A DNA stretch of 64,000 nucleotides from Vitellaria paradoxa (Eukaryota > Streptophyta > Magnoliopsida > Ericales > Sapotaceae): assembly GCA_019916065.1 (NCBI GenBank), contig CM034241.1:18775228-18839227 (forward strand), in the 5' to 3' direction. Numbering within the stretch: position 1 is the first letter of the stretch; each line of letters opens with the position of its first letter. The notes beneath the pieces are model-generated. The model searched no databases, was not told the origin of the DNA, and was given only the letters and a program-made list of their open reading frames with translations. This document shows positions 11,576 through 22,040 of this stretch, piece by piece. The position numbers and the translations under genes are program-made.

Positions 11576-12157
11576 TTATCCACTTGTTTGGGGGTGGTAA
11601 GATGTTCCAACCTTGTGTAACACCCCATACTTCTTCATCAAAAAACCAACATGTCTATTGCAAAAATGTGTTCCCCTATCACTTATCATTGCTCTAGGCA
11701 TCCCAAATCTGGAAAACACATTTTCTTTCAAAAATTTGATAACCACTCTATGGTCATTGGTCTTTGTTGGAATAGCCTCTACCCACTTTGAGACATAATC
11801 TACGGCCACTAGAATGTACTCATAACCAAAGGAACTCACAAATGGGCCCATGAAGTCCATACCCCAATAGTCAAAGATATCAAGCACATAAATGGGATGA
11901 AGGGGCATCATGTTCCTCCTAGTGAGGCTACCAAGTCTCTGGCATCTATCACAAGCAACACAAAATGCATACACATCTTTGAACATGGTTGGCCAATACA
12001 ATCCACATTGCAAAATTTTAGCCACAGTCTTCCTAGCAGAAAAATGTCCTCCACAAGCTAATGTGTGACAGAACTCAATGACACTGGTGGACTCACTCTC
12101 AGGTATGCACCTCCTAATCACCTGATCTGGGCAATATTTAAACAAATAAGGGTCATC
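11576..12157 (-). pseudogene. Integrase zinc-binding and catalytic core, element A
   Basis: The HHCC-type region is visible ([14 protein letters not shown], then CVACDRCQ), followed by the RNase H-like core: MDFMGPF, then [12 protein letters not shown] with the second acidic residue, up to HPQTSG. The third catalytic glutamate falls just beyond an in-frame TAA at 11578-11576. It continues in the same frame from the RNase H segment across another in-frame stop at 12160-12158, so substitutions rather than indels broke this stretch. Confidence 0.88.
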
Positions 12158-12790
12158 CTAGAAAAAGTGTCTCACATTCCTAAAGAACTTCCTTCTATCC
12201 AACATGGTCCAGTGAGAAGGCACAATACCTGAAGCTAGGTAGTTGGCTATATCTGCAAACCAAGGTACCTCAGAAGAGTCTATATGGAACAACTGCTCAT
12301 CAGGGAATGTCTCATTGATGGGAGAATCAAAAGATGCTAAATCCTGATGTGGGAGTCTAGAAAGGTGATCAGCAACTACATTTTCAACTCCTTTTTTGTC
12401 CTTGATTTCTAAATCAAATTCTTGAAGTAGAAGAATCCATCTAATAAGTCTAGGCTTAGCATCAGGTTTGGTCAAGAGATACTTCAAAGCAGCATGGTCA
12501 GTATATACTATGACATGGGAACCTACCAAGTATGATCTGAACTTGTCCAAGGCATATACTACTGCTAGTAACTCTTTCTCAGTAGTAGTGTAATTCCTTT
12601 GTGCTTCACTAAGGGTTTTGCTAGCATAGTACAATACATGTGGCCTCCTATCCCTCCTCTGTCCTAGCACTGCACCAATGGCACAATCACTAGCATCGCA
12701 CATGATTTCAAATGGTAAAGTCCAGTCTGGTGGCTGCATAATGGGAGCGGAGGTGAGCAAACTCTTAAGTCTATCAAATGAGGCCTGACA
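12158..12790 (-). pseudogene. RNase H domain of element A
   Basis: RNase H signatures are [18 protein letters not shown], the [11 protein letters not shown] helix and [12 protein letters not shown], giving the D-E-D acidic set. The domain degrades the RNA strand of the RNA-DNA hybrid. It is followed by DHLSRLP and the linker to integrase. In-frame stops bound both ends (12793-12791 and 12160-12158) without a frame change. Confidence 0.9.
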
Positions 12791-13543
12791 CTATGGTGTC
12801 CAATCAAAGGGAACATCCTGGGATAGAAGGTTGCACAAAGGTCTAGCAATGGCACTGAATGATGCAATGAACCCTCTATAAAACCCAGCATGGCCTAGAA
12901 ATGATCTGATATCCTTAACACATCTAGGGGTAGGAAGTTTTTGAATGATTTCCACTTTGGCTTTATCTACTTCTATCCCCCTAGAAGACACTATGTGGCC
13001 AAGGACAATTCCATGAGTTACAATAAAGTGGCATTTTTCCCAGTTCAAAACCAAGTTTTTCTCCTCACATCTAATCAAAACTTTCTCTAAATTTCCCAAA
13101 CATGTATCAAAGTCACTGCTATATACTGAAAAGTCATCCATAAAGACTTCAAGGAATCTCTCTACAAAATCACCAAACAGACTCATCATACATCTCTGAA
13201 ATGTTGCAGGAGCATTGCAAAGACCAAAAGGCATACGCCTATATGCAAATGTGCCAAATGGGCAAGTGAATGTGGTCTTTTCCTGATCCTCCAATGCAAT
13301 CTCAATCTGATTATACCCAGAGTAACCATCCAAGAAACAGTAAAATGCATGCCCTGCCACTCTTTCCAATACCTGATCTAGGAATGGAAGAGGGAAGTGA
13401 TCTTTCCTTGTGACTGCATTTAACTTTCTATAATCTATGCACATGCGCCATCCTGTTTGGATGCGCATTGGAACTAATTCTTCTTTTTCATTCTTAATCA
13501 CAGTCACTCCAGATTTCTTAGGCACTACCTGAGTTGGACCCAC
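12791..13543 (-). pseudogene. Reverse transcriptase palm and fingers, element A
   Basis: Core RT blocks are in order: CIDYRKLNAVTRKDHFPLPF, FLDGYSGYNQIEIA, TFTCPFGTFAYRRMPFGLCN, and the catalytic FMDD in EVFMDDFSVYSS, then HIVSSRGIEVDKAKVE and RSFLGHAGFYR. This copy of the palm keeps its catalytic aspartates. It is separated from the N-terminal RT segment by a frameshift near 13540 and ends at an in-frame TAG at 12793-12791. Confidence 0.92.
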
Positions 13544-14054
13544 TTAGAATCTAAGATGGGGTAGATAATTCCAGCATCCAAAAGCTTGATTACCTCCCCT
13601 CTAACAACCTCTTTCATGTTGGGGTTGAGTCTCCTTTGCATTTGCCTAATAGGCTTGGCCTCATCCTCCAAAAATATTCTATGAGTGCAAATCAATGGAC
13701 TTATTCCCTGCAGATCTGCTATAGTCCAGCCCAAAGCTCCTCTATGCTTTCTCAAGACTTCCACAAGTCTATTTTCTTGGTCTAAACTCAGCTGAGATGA
13801 AATGACAGCTAGATAGGACTCTCCCTCACCCAAAAAAACATACTTCAAGTCACTTGGTAGGGGTTTTCTCTCAGGTTTTGGTGGCTGGTCCAAAAATGAC
13901 AGAGGCTTGACTATGGGCAGCTCTAAAGACTCAACAGATGGTCTCCACTGATTCACCAATAGCATTGAATTTTTCATTTCCTCCAATTCTCCTCCCCCAC
14001 AATTCTCCAAGTCACAATCAGCTAGGAAATCTACTTGCTCATTATTCACTAAGG
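13525..14054 (-). pseudogene. Protease-RT linker and RT N-terminus, element A
   Basis: The segment carries RKPLPSDLKYVFLGEGE, the ALGWTIADLQGISPLICTH block and RQMQRRLNPNMKEVV..LLDAGIIYP, all shared with B. It is cut upstream by insertion of element B (target duplicate CTTTC at 14055-14059); the missing link to protease is at 36773. It is shifted out of frame with the RT core at about 13540. Confidence 0.9.
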
Positions 14055-14059
14055 CTTTC

Positions 14060-14853
14060 TGATTACACTTGAAAAGTGTAATTACAAACTCCCTAACTCA
14101 ACACTTATTCATGCATTTAAATAATTAAAGTTGAAGTTTTAGTGTTATAGTATTACTCATACTTTTATTGTTTTATTTGTAGGAAAAAGGGCAAGGATGT
14201 CGAAGTTTATAGCTATGGAGAGGGCCAAGAAGACGAAGAAAAAGTCATGGTTCGAACCTCATCTTCGATGGAAAAGACTAGCCCAAAGACCCAACCAAGA
14301 GAATGAAAGAGAGCAATGAAGGAAAAGCTGGACGGTCCCGACCCCCTCTCCAGACGGTTGGGACCACAGAAAGTTAAAAACTTCAGACGGTCCCGACCCC
14401 CTCTCCAGACGGTCGGGACCATCCGTGATTTACAATTGCCGCGTGAAAGCTCATCTTCTAGGGTTTTGTGGCATCTATATAAAGACCCATTGCACGGCCA
14501 AGAGGGGAGGAAGCACCTTTTAATTTTGCACCTTCAATTAAGTGTTAGAATAGAATTTTGAGAGTTTTTAGATTAGGTTTTTAGCTTGCATGCGTGGATT
14601 CATGATTTTTGTTGGAGCTTTCATCGTCATCTTTGTAGTGATTCTTCACTTCATCTTTTACATTCACTTTACATTGTAAGTTGCACTTTAATCTACTTCG
14701 TTTTATTTCGTTTTGTTTCGTAATACCATGTTTTTCTTGTTTCAATTCTCTTTCTGTATGATTGAATGCTATTTAATTGTTTTTAAGATGCTTAAAGTAG
14801 TTTTAGCGTAAAACCTTAATCTTGATTCAACGAATCAAGAAAGGGTAGTTCAC
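14060..14853 (+). mobile_element. 5' LTR of B, first part
   Basis: Starts TGATTACACTT, the first arm of a terminal inverted repeat, and matches 35221 onward. It includes the GGTCCCGACC/GGTCGGGACC hairpins (14334-14420) and a candidate TATA box (TCTATATAAAG) at about 14474. The LTR is interrupted after TTCAC (14849-14853) by element C. Confidence 0.95.
14334..14420. repeat. Tandem pair of GGTCCCGACC hairpins, 55-bp period
   Basis: Two inverted repeats, each GGTCCCGACC - 12 nt - GGTCGGGACC: 14334-14365 (one arm base changed) and 14389-14420. The 3' LTR has a single copy at 35495-35526, so the 5' copy was duplicated, or the 3' one reduced. They lie about 55-140 bp upstream of the candidate TATA box. 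Confidence 0.9.
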
Positions 14854-16722
14854 TGACCGCTCGTAAATAGTGCAGTGCTAATTAACCCCCAAGTGCAAGG
14901 GTGTGCGGTGTAGTTTTAACTCGGTGAGTCCGAGGTCGAATTCACAGGGAGCCTATGTTATTTAGTTTCTAGGTTATAATGGGAATCCTAAATTTGAATG
15001 TAAACTAAGTTTGAAGATTAATTAAAACTAATTCCTAGGGTTTTGCAAATTTAAAATGTAAACTAAAACAAATTAACAACTTATTACCAAAATTCTAGCA
15101 ATTTAAAATTGATTTTTGATTCAAGGAATAAAATATTAGCTAAACGAATTTTTCCTAATTTAAATGCGCAGTCAAAATAATCTAAAAAAAAACTATAATG
15201 TAAATACTTCAATTAAATCAAACAAAGACAATTCGATTAATAAGTAAATAAATTTAAGAAGTCCTTGATCCAACTATCAATTCCGGGTAGTTTACGTCTT
15301 CACTATGGGATGAGTTGTAATACTTATGTTAAAACCTAAATTAGGATTTATTCGAAAATTATTGAGAAAGTTTTAATCAAAAGCTTTTACCAGTGATTAC
15401 AGAGAATATAGTCAAAAACTCCTGTTTTCGAAGGGTTTTCAAACAATCCTATTCGAATTCGGATTCAAATCCAATTCTTCTAGTTTATCCAAAATTATTA
15501 AGAAAGTTTTAATCGAAAACCTTTACCAGTGATTACAGAGAATATAGTCAAAGATTTTCGTTTTCGAATGTTTCTGAAATAAACTAATTCAAATTAGGAT
15601 TCAAAATCTGAATTTTCAGTTCTTCAAAATTATTGAGAAAATTTTAATCGAAAACCCTTACCAGTGATTACAGAGAATATAGTCAAAGGTTTTCGTTTTC
15701 GAAAGTTTTTGAAAGAACTGAATTAGGTTTTAAAAAGTGTAGATCCCTTCGCATGAGCTTTCGCAAACCATGCGAAGGGTCTACGTACATCCCATAGATC
15801 AGAGTAAACTACCCTTTCTTGATTCGTTGAATCAAGAACTAGGGTTTCTACGCTAGCATGATTTTAAACAAAACGAAAGCAATAAACGAAAGCATAAACA
15901 TTAGATCTACCACTAGAAAATAATAAATCATATATTAAATTAACGAAACGAAAGTCAACTTACACGGCAAGCAACTCTGAAACTACGTAATGAAAGAGCA
16001 GTGCAGCGAAGAATAACCAAACATCGAACAACTCCATAAACAAGACAAGTAATTGAAAACTCTCTAAAAAACTATTCTAAAACTCTCAAAGTATCTGAAA
16101 ATATGAAAAAGAGGTTCCTAAAGTATGTAGAACTAAAACTAGGGCTCCCTTGGGTCGGCCATGTAGCAGATGTTATAAAGAAGTTGTAAAGAAAACCCTA
16201 AAAGACGGAGTGAAGCCGCGCGCGCATAACACACTGTGGTCCGGACCGTTTGGCAGGTGGTCCGGACCACAGAAACTTTGTTCTTCAAGTTCTGCTTCTC
16301 GTTTGCTGCTTCTGACAGCTTTCTGTCCTCAACTTCCACTGCGATTTTGACCTCGCAAACGATCGATTCAGGCTTCGGCTAAAGCACGAAAGTTGTAGCC
16401 CTTTGAGTCTTCTTTCCAACCCAAAAAGAATCAGGTCAATCCGAGTTGTGAGTGAAAAGTTATGGTCTAAATACTGACAAGGTGTCGAGCTGGAACTTCA
16501 GCTGCACACCACTTCAACTATCTTGAACTTTGGACCATTTTTTCCTCCTCGGAAGCCACTTTCAACACTGCTAATCTCACGTATTTTCCCCTTTTACCTG
16601 CAATTAAGAGAATAAACACTATAAATAATAAAATAACGATAAAACTTTGAAATTAACTACTTAAATGCATCAATGAGTATCAAAATGTGGAGTTTGTAAT
16701 TAGCACTTTTCAAGTGTAATCA
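14854..16722 (-). mobile_element. 3' LTR of element C
   Basis: Bounded by TGACCGCTCG and a GTAATCA end, 1869 bp. It contains the U5 hairpin CTCGGTGAGTCCGAG (14920-14934), three repeats of a unit with ACCAGTGATTACAGAGAATA (about 15390, 15525, 15660), a 46-bp hairpin (15739-15784), and paired GGTCCGGACC palindromes (16238-16268). The reading frames inside recur in the other LTR and are not genes. Confidence 0.95.
15739..15784. repeat. Long hairpin in the C LTR
   Basis: Arms GTAGATCCCTTCGCATG and CATGCGAAGGGTCTAC pair with one mismatch or bulge around a 13-nt loop. The copy in the other LTR is at 22927-22972. Solo LTR D has a decayed version near 44911-44947. In element B the related CCTTCGCG sequence has expanded to a tandem array (23923-24020). 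Confidence 0.85.
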
Positions 16723-16759
16723 CACCCCCCAACTTGAACGTTGCTAGTCTCTAGCAATG
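16723..16759 (-). promoter_or_regulatory. Polypurine tract of C with upstream hairpin
   Basis: On the minus strand the hairpin CATTGCTAG-AGA-CTAGCAACG (16759-16739, with one end mismatch) precedes TTGGGGGGTG, which abuts the 3' LTR. This is the same arrangement as in A and B. Confidence 0.85.
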
Positions 16760-19011
16760 CCCTTTATTAAAATGAAATGCAACTACCATCCTATTTCTCT
16801 TTTCGTTGGAAACACGGCTACACTTAGCTACGTGCAGCAAGCCCTTTAAACCCCTAGGTTCCCCCTAATGGACGAGTAAGGTCTCGTGAGGGTTTGCAGT
16901 GAATTTACCCACAAAATTCTATGGTATGGTCTCAAAGTGTTAAAAAAATGATTAAGATCAACAATGAATCAAGTTCAAGCCTAACAAGTCACAAAACCCA
17001 AATATCATGTGTAATTCCCAAGTGCTAAGCATTAATGCATGGACTATCAAAGTAGAAAGAGCATGTGTGCAAAATTGTTTCATTCATTCAACAAGGTTGC
17101 AAGAGCATAAATGGAGCTAGGTTTTGACTTCAAATGCTCACAAGGTACCACTCATAAAAAAGGAATTCACTCATCAAGGGTTCACACACACCTATTAGCA
17201 TATGATGCTGACCTAGTTGCACATAACCCCACAAATAAGTGAGTGAACTGAAATGAAATTCAAAGTGGACAGCTCATAACTATGTTCCAATGCATATGTA
17301 AGAGATCACACCACACAACCTACATAAGACCACTACATGCAAAATATAAGAGTTGCTTGCTTAGAATCCACTAGGTCTTTGTTTTGGTTGTAACTTGGCC
17401 AGGGGTAATGGTTAACAATGGAGGATATGGAAATCAAAGCACATGTCTTGGGATAAAGATGCTCAAGTGCGCACAAGTCCCAAACTACCCAATTCCTTTC
17501 CAAACCCAACAAGAACTACAACAAGAAGCTTATTCACAAACTAATAAACGACTCATGGGACATTCTCAATAATCACAATCCAATGCACACGTCCCAGAAT
17601 TACACGAACAAAAAGAAATGGCAATCCTTTTTTTTTTTCTTCTTTTTTTTTTCTTTTTTTTTCTTTCTTTTTCTTTTTTTTTCCTTTTTTTTTTTCTTTT
17701 TTTTGAAATAATGAAAATACATCAGCTAGATTCTCCACCCAATATTTCCTCTCAATATGCTCTTAAAAATTTCCATTCCCAACCCCCATTCACATCATTG
17801 ACATTAAGGCACTTTCACAATCCAAGACATGTGAGGGTAAGGCTTAGAGTGTGTGAATAAGGTTAAAGGACAATATATGAGGTGGGAACCAAGAAAAAAT
17901 ATATATAAATATATCACACACTTTATTTAAAAGGCTTCAAGTTGGTTCCTAGGATAATTCATAACCAAGAAAGGATAAAGAGGCCCAACAATAGCAAAGA
18001 AGGCCTAGCATCATGTTCAAAGCTTGCAACAACTCATAATATGCCAAGTGAAACTAATGCAAGTGTGTGTGATGCAATTGGTGCATTGGAAACCAAAGTG
18101 AAGAATAAAAGAGCTGTGATTATGTGCAACCCCTCAAGAAAAGAATAATAGGCTCAAAAGCTCACCATTAAGGGGTATAAGTCTCTACCTAGTCCAAGAA
18201 TGCTCAATTAACCAATGTTAAAGAAAGTCAACTCCTAAGCACATAAACTCTTCCTATTGATAGTCAAAGATGCACAAGGTCATTATACAATCAACTTGAA
18301 CTAAGTTTCCTATTAAAGCTTGAACAAAACTCATTCATCACTTTCTCACTTAATTCCACAATCGACCAAACCAGAAAGAAAGGATGACATGTAGGTACAA
18401 ATGTGCTAAATTCATGTATTTATGCTTAAAGATGCTCAAAAATTTTAAATTTTTACAATTTTGGCACAAAAGGTCATCATGCGAACCCTACCCCCCAACT
18501 TAAAATTCACATTGTCCTCAATGTGAGAACCATGATGCATATGTGGGTCTGTAGTGTGCAATAGTGAGCATGATGATGAGCATGAAACAATAACAACAAA
18601 GGCACAAATAAGAACAAAGCACAAATTAAACCAAGCATGCACCCATTATTCAAGCCACTTAAGGCATCACCCAATACATCCCCCCAACTTAGATTCTACA
18701 GCACTCCCAACAAGAACAATTATATATGTGAAGTACCAATTAGAAGTGCAAAACTAAATAAAAGGGAGAGGAAGGATATTACCTCAAGAGCTTCCTTATT
18801 TGAAGAAAATAAAAGAACTTGGGCACTTTATTCCTTTGAATTAAATTGTACTAACAGAAAAATAAAACTTCTACGAGATAAAATGTTAGAATAAACAAAT
18901 AAAAGTAAACTAAAAGAAAATTAAAATTTAATCTAGGCAGAAAGAAAACAAAAATAAATAAATAAATAAAATCTAATCTACTAATATACAAGGGTTAATG
19001 CAAAAAATATA
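16760..19011 (-). other. Long 3' non-coding region of element C
   Basis: This 2.3-kb stretch has no supported gene and is homologous (reverse complement) to 33369-35183 of element B. Landmarks are a second polypurine-like CCCCCCAAC with CATTGTCCTCAATG at 18491-18523, another CCCCCCAAC at 18680-18688, and a pyrimidine tract at 17628-17704 (a purine run in the element RNA). Conservation between B and C in a region without a reading frame suggests a cis function such as packaging or RNA stability, which is inference. Confidence 0.7.
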
Positions 19012-20361
19012 CTATCCAACTCCTAATCTTTTCCAAGCCTTACCAAATAGCTTTAGGAATAAAATATTCTTCTCGAGTCTAGGAGGTGCCAAGAATGAGT
19101 ATGCTCCTAGTGTAGAGAACGCTGGAGAATGTATGACCTTGTAGTGATCTTTGAACCACAAATAAGGCCCAAGATTATTTGCATATGTGAACATGGAATG
19201 TGGTTGAGTGTTTTCTAGTATCCCCTCAACACCTAAAAAATCAATGCAAACTACCTGTTGGTTTGATATCATGGAATTCAAATTCTCCTCACTAAAGCGA
19301 ATAGCTTTCTCTAAAGGATCCTTGACAAATTCATGGTCCACGTAATCCTGGACTATAGATTCTACTACATCTACCCCCTGTATATCAGGCACCTCTTTTG
19401 GTTGTTTGGTAACATGAAAGATATTCGTTTCAAATTCAATGTTACCAAAAGTCATTTTCATGGATCCATTCCTACAATTAATCAAAGCATTCGAAGTTGC
19501 TAAGAATGGTCGTCCTAGAATTACTGGTGTTTGATCAGGTGTAGATAAACTGGTAAGTGGTTGAGTATCTAGGATTATGAAATCCACTGGAAAATAAAAA
19601 TTTTCCACTTGTACCAGTACATCTTCAATTATACCTCGTGGGACTTTAATTGATCTATCTGCAAGTTGCAAAGTCACACGGGTAGGCTTCAACTCACCTA
19701 AACCCAATTGCTCGTACACTGAGTAAGGGAGCAAATTCACACTCGCTCCTAAGTCAAGCAGTGCTCTACTAATATAATACTTCCCTATATAACAAGATAT
19801 TGTAGGACATCCTGGGTCTTTATATTTAGGGGGAGTACGACATTGTACTATGGCACTTGCTTGCTCAGTGAGAAATGCTTTTTCTTTAACATTTAAACCC
19901 CTCTTCACAGTGCATAACTCTTTAAGGAATTTGGCATAAGAAGGGAATTGCTTAATTGCATCTAAAAGAGGTATATTGATTTTTACTTGTTTAAAAACCT
20001 CTAGCAATTCAGCTGCTTGAGCTTCTCTCTTAGCTTTCAAGAACCTTTGGGGAAATGGTGCTTTAGGGATATACTCCCTAGGCACTAAGATAGATTCTTT
20101 TTCCTTTTGATTCTCCCCTTTTTCTTCCTCACTCTTCTCTTTCTTAGATTCCTCTTCCCTCTTAGATTTTTCTTCTTCCATGCCTATGGGTTGTTTTCCT
20201 TCCCTCCTATTATCTTCCGACATCCGCTTAGGTTCTAACTCTTCCCTAACCTCAACCATCTTAGGGTGAATGGTTTTATCTATAGTTTTACCACTCCTAA
20301 GCGTCGTGATGTTTTGTACCTGCTCAATATTGCCAGGGCATATTGGAAGACCCTTCAACAT
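19012..20361 (-). CDS. Protease ORF of element C with a non-RT C-terminal tail
   Basis: A 449-residue frame. An acidic, E/K-rich linker (about residues 45-95) is followed by the FKQVKINIPLLDAIKQ and AFLTEQASAI blocks, the retroviral aspartic protease motif LLDLGASVNLLPYSVYEQLG, and the VILGRPFLATSNALINC flap region. Protease would cut the Gag precursor. In A and B the frame then continues into RT; here it goes into about 90 residues ending KLFGKAWKRLGVG, which I do not recognise and which is not RT. It overlaps the gag frame by 38 bases in another frame, so either an indel near 20345 broke a gag-pro fusion or a frameshift joins them. The chosen ATG may not be the true start. Confidence 0.85.
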   Translation of the reverse strand: MLKGLPICPGNIEQVQNITTLRSGKTIDKTIHPKMVEVREELEPKRMSEDNRREGKQPIGMEEEKSKREEESKKEKSEEEKGENQKEKESILVPREYIPKAPFPQRFLKAKREAQAAELLEVFKQVKINIPLLDAIKQFPSYAKFLKELCTVKRGLNVKEKAFLTEQASAIVQCRTPPKYKDPGCPTISCYIGKYYISRALLDLGASVNLLPYSVYEQLGLGELKPTRVTLQLADRSIKVPRGIIEDVLVQVENFYFPVDFIILDTQPLTSLSTPDQTPVILGRPFLATSNALINCRNGSMKMTFGNIEFETNIFHVTKQPKEVPDIQGVDVVESIVQDYVDHEFVKDPLEKAIRFSEENLNSMISNQQVVCIDFLGVEGILENTQPHSMFTYANNLGPYLWFKDHYKVIHSPAFSTLGAYSFLAPPRLEKNILFLKLFGKAWKRLGVG

Positions 20362-21709
20362 TTTTCACTTGGGCAATTGGATTTGGACGTGGTTGAGCAG
20401 GGAATTGACCTTTAGGTTGTGTAGTCAACGTTTGGGTTAAAAGAGTCAACTGTCCCCTAATGTCGTCCAAAGTTCTATTATTTTGAGCCCAAAGTGTGGA
20501 TTGTGTGTTCATGTATTGTTGAAGTGTTTCTTCTGTGGACCTCTTATTTGGGGGAATATATGGAGTATGAGAAGGTCCCACATTCTGAGGCAATCCTGGA
20601 TTAGTGACTGAAACCTGAGGATTTGGAGGAGGTGGAGGGTGATAAGATTGTGGCATTTGAGCTGCTCCATCATTTCTCCAACTAAAATTTGGATGGTTCC
20701 TCACACCCGGATTATATGTTTCAGAATAGGGATTTCCTCCCAAATTCTGTCCACGATATGGAGGTCGGTATTGGTTTATTGCATGGATAGGAAGTTCACT
20801 AGATAGCTGATTTTGCACGACTTCTCTACACAGGGGCATACTAGGACAATCATCCGTTCTATGAGATTGGCTATCACAAGCTACGCAATAGACATTTGCT
20901 ATGGGTTCTTTAACTATAGGTGTGTCCTTTTTAATCTTAAGGGTCTCTATTTCTCGGGTCAGAGTTGCTAGTTTTGCCTTAAGATCATCGGTTTCACTTA
21001 AGTGATGCAAACCTCGAATAGGAGTACCATTAATATTCTGAGTATTCTGAGGTCCCGTGGTATCCCAAGTTTGTGCATTTTCAGCTAAGAATTCAAGATA
21101 TTCATAAGCTTCTTCAGGGGTTTTATCGTAAAACTGCCCATTGCACATTGTTTCCACAAATTGTTTCAATTGTGGTGTCAGGGCTCCGTAGAAGATGCTC
21201 GCTAGACGCCAGACTTCAAATCCATGGTGAGGACAGGAATGTAAGAGAGTTTTAAACCTCTCCCAACTTTGGTAGAATGTCTCACCATGTTGTGAAGCGA
21301 AGTTCAGAATCTGATGCTGAATTGCATCAGTTCTATTAGGTGGGAAAAATTTCTTTAAGAATTTGGCTTGCATTTCATCCCAGGTGCGAATGGAATTAGA
21401 TGGTAGGAATTCAAACCATCTAGCAGCCTTATCTTGCAATGAAAATGGGAATAACTTAAGAAATACCAGCTCTATTTGGCATCCTTGATCCTTTATAGTG
21501 ACACAAATGTTCCTAAAGCGAGTTAAGTGGTCATATGGATTCTCAGAATCCATCCCATGGAAAGTAGGTAACAATTGGATCATCCCTGGTTTAAAGTGAA
21601 AAGTTTGGTTTACAGGCCAAACTATGCAGGATTCAGGAGTATGCCTATTCTGCTGCAACATATCTCTCAAGGATTGTCTTGCTGCGACAGCTTGATCTTC
21701 AGCAGCCAT
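20324..21709 (-). CDS. Gag of element C
   Basis: A 461-residue frame, intact through the capsid and nucleocapsid regions: GMIQLLPTFHGMDSENPYDH, then CPHHGFEVWRL and ETMCNGQFYDKTPEEAYEYL. A complete CCHC knuckle (CVACDSQSHRTDDC) is followed by a P/Q/N-rich tail. It packages element RNA in virus-like particles. The knuckle is intact here, unlike in A. The N-terminus is shorter than in A and B and lacks their MLLRSGK start. The frame ends ...NMPWQY just after entering the region that overlaps the protease ORF, which looks like a one-base indel. Confidence 0.88.
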   Translation of the reverse strand: MAAEDQAVAARQSLRDMLQQNRHTPESCIVWPVNQTFHFKPGMIQLLPTFHGMDSENPYDHLTRFRNICVTIKDQGCQIELVFLKLFPFSLQDKAARWFEFLPSNSIRTWDEMQAKFLKKFFPPNRTDAIQHQILNFASQHGETFYQSWERFKTLLHSCPHHGFEVWRLASIFYGALTPQLKQFVETMCNGQFYDKTPEEAYEYLEFLAENAQTWDTTGPQNTQNINGTPIRGLHHLSETDDLKAKLATLTREIETLKIKKDTPIVKEPIANVYCVACDSQSHRTDDCPSMPLCREVVQNQLSSELPIHAINQYRPPYRGQNLGGNPYSETYNPGVRNHPNFSWRNDGAAQMPQSYHPPPPPNPQVSVTNPGLPQNVGPSHTPYIPPNKRSTEETLQQYMNTQSTLWAQNNRTLDDIRGQLTLLTQTLTTQPKGQFPAQPRPNPIAQVKNVEGSSNMPWQY

Positions 21710-22040
21710 TTCTAATGGTGGAGTAAGAATTCTAGGAGTTTGAGTTTTCTCCTAAAGAGGACTCTAATTCTAAAGGAACAGCTAAGGAATCAGGACGCTG
21801 TAATCTACCGTCTTCCCCTCGAATCCAATTGCTCATAAGCTAGGAAAAGAATCAGAGAAAGGGTACTGTGGTCCGGACCAGAGTGTAGACGGTCGGGACC
21901 ACAGAATACTAATTTGGATCAAAAAGGTTTTTTTTTTTTTTTTAATTTTTTTAATTTTTTTTTTAGAAAAAGAAAATTAACTTAAAATAGAAACAACCTA
22001 AAAACTAAAATTTGGCTCCCCGGCAACGGCGCCAAAAACT
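21710..22040 (-). promoter_or_regulatory. Leader and primer binding site of element C
   Basis: The primer site at 22034-22017 (TGGCGCCGTTGCCGGGGA on the minus strand) is complementary to the 3' end of plant tRNA-Asp. Between it and gag lie a T-rich run (21928-21963 on the plus strand) and a pair of GGTCC-class sites, GGTCCGGACC (21870-21879) and GGTCGGGACC (21891-21900), repeating the LTR palindrome in the leader. Confidence 0.88.

Noticed and set aside
14316..14561. Plus-strand frame in the B LTR, similar to 35464-35667
   Set aside because: LTR sequence; ends differ between the two LTR copies because of the 55-bp duplication.
16139..16339. Frames in the C LTR, repeated at 23276-23541
   Set aside because: LTR shadow frames spanning the GGTCCGGACC palindromes; no protein family.
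17553..17860. Lys-rich and Phe-rich frames
   Set aside because: Translations of the pyrimidine/purine tract in element C.
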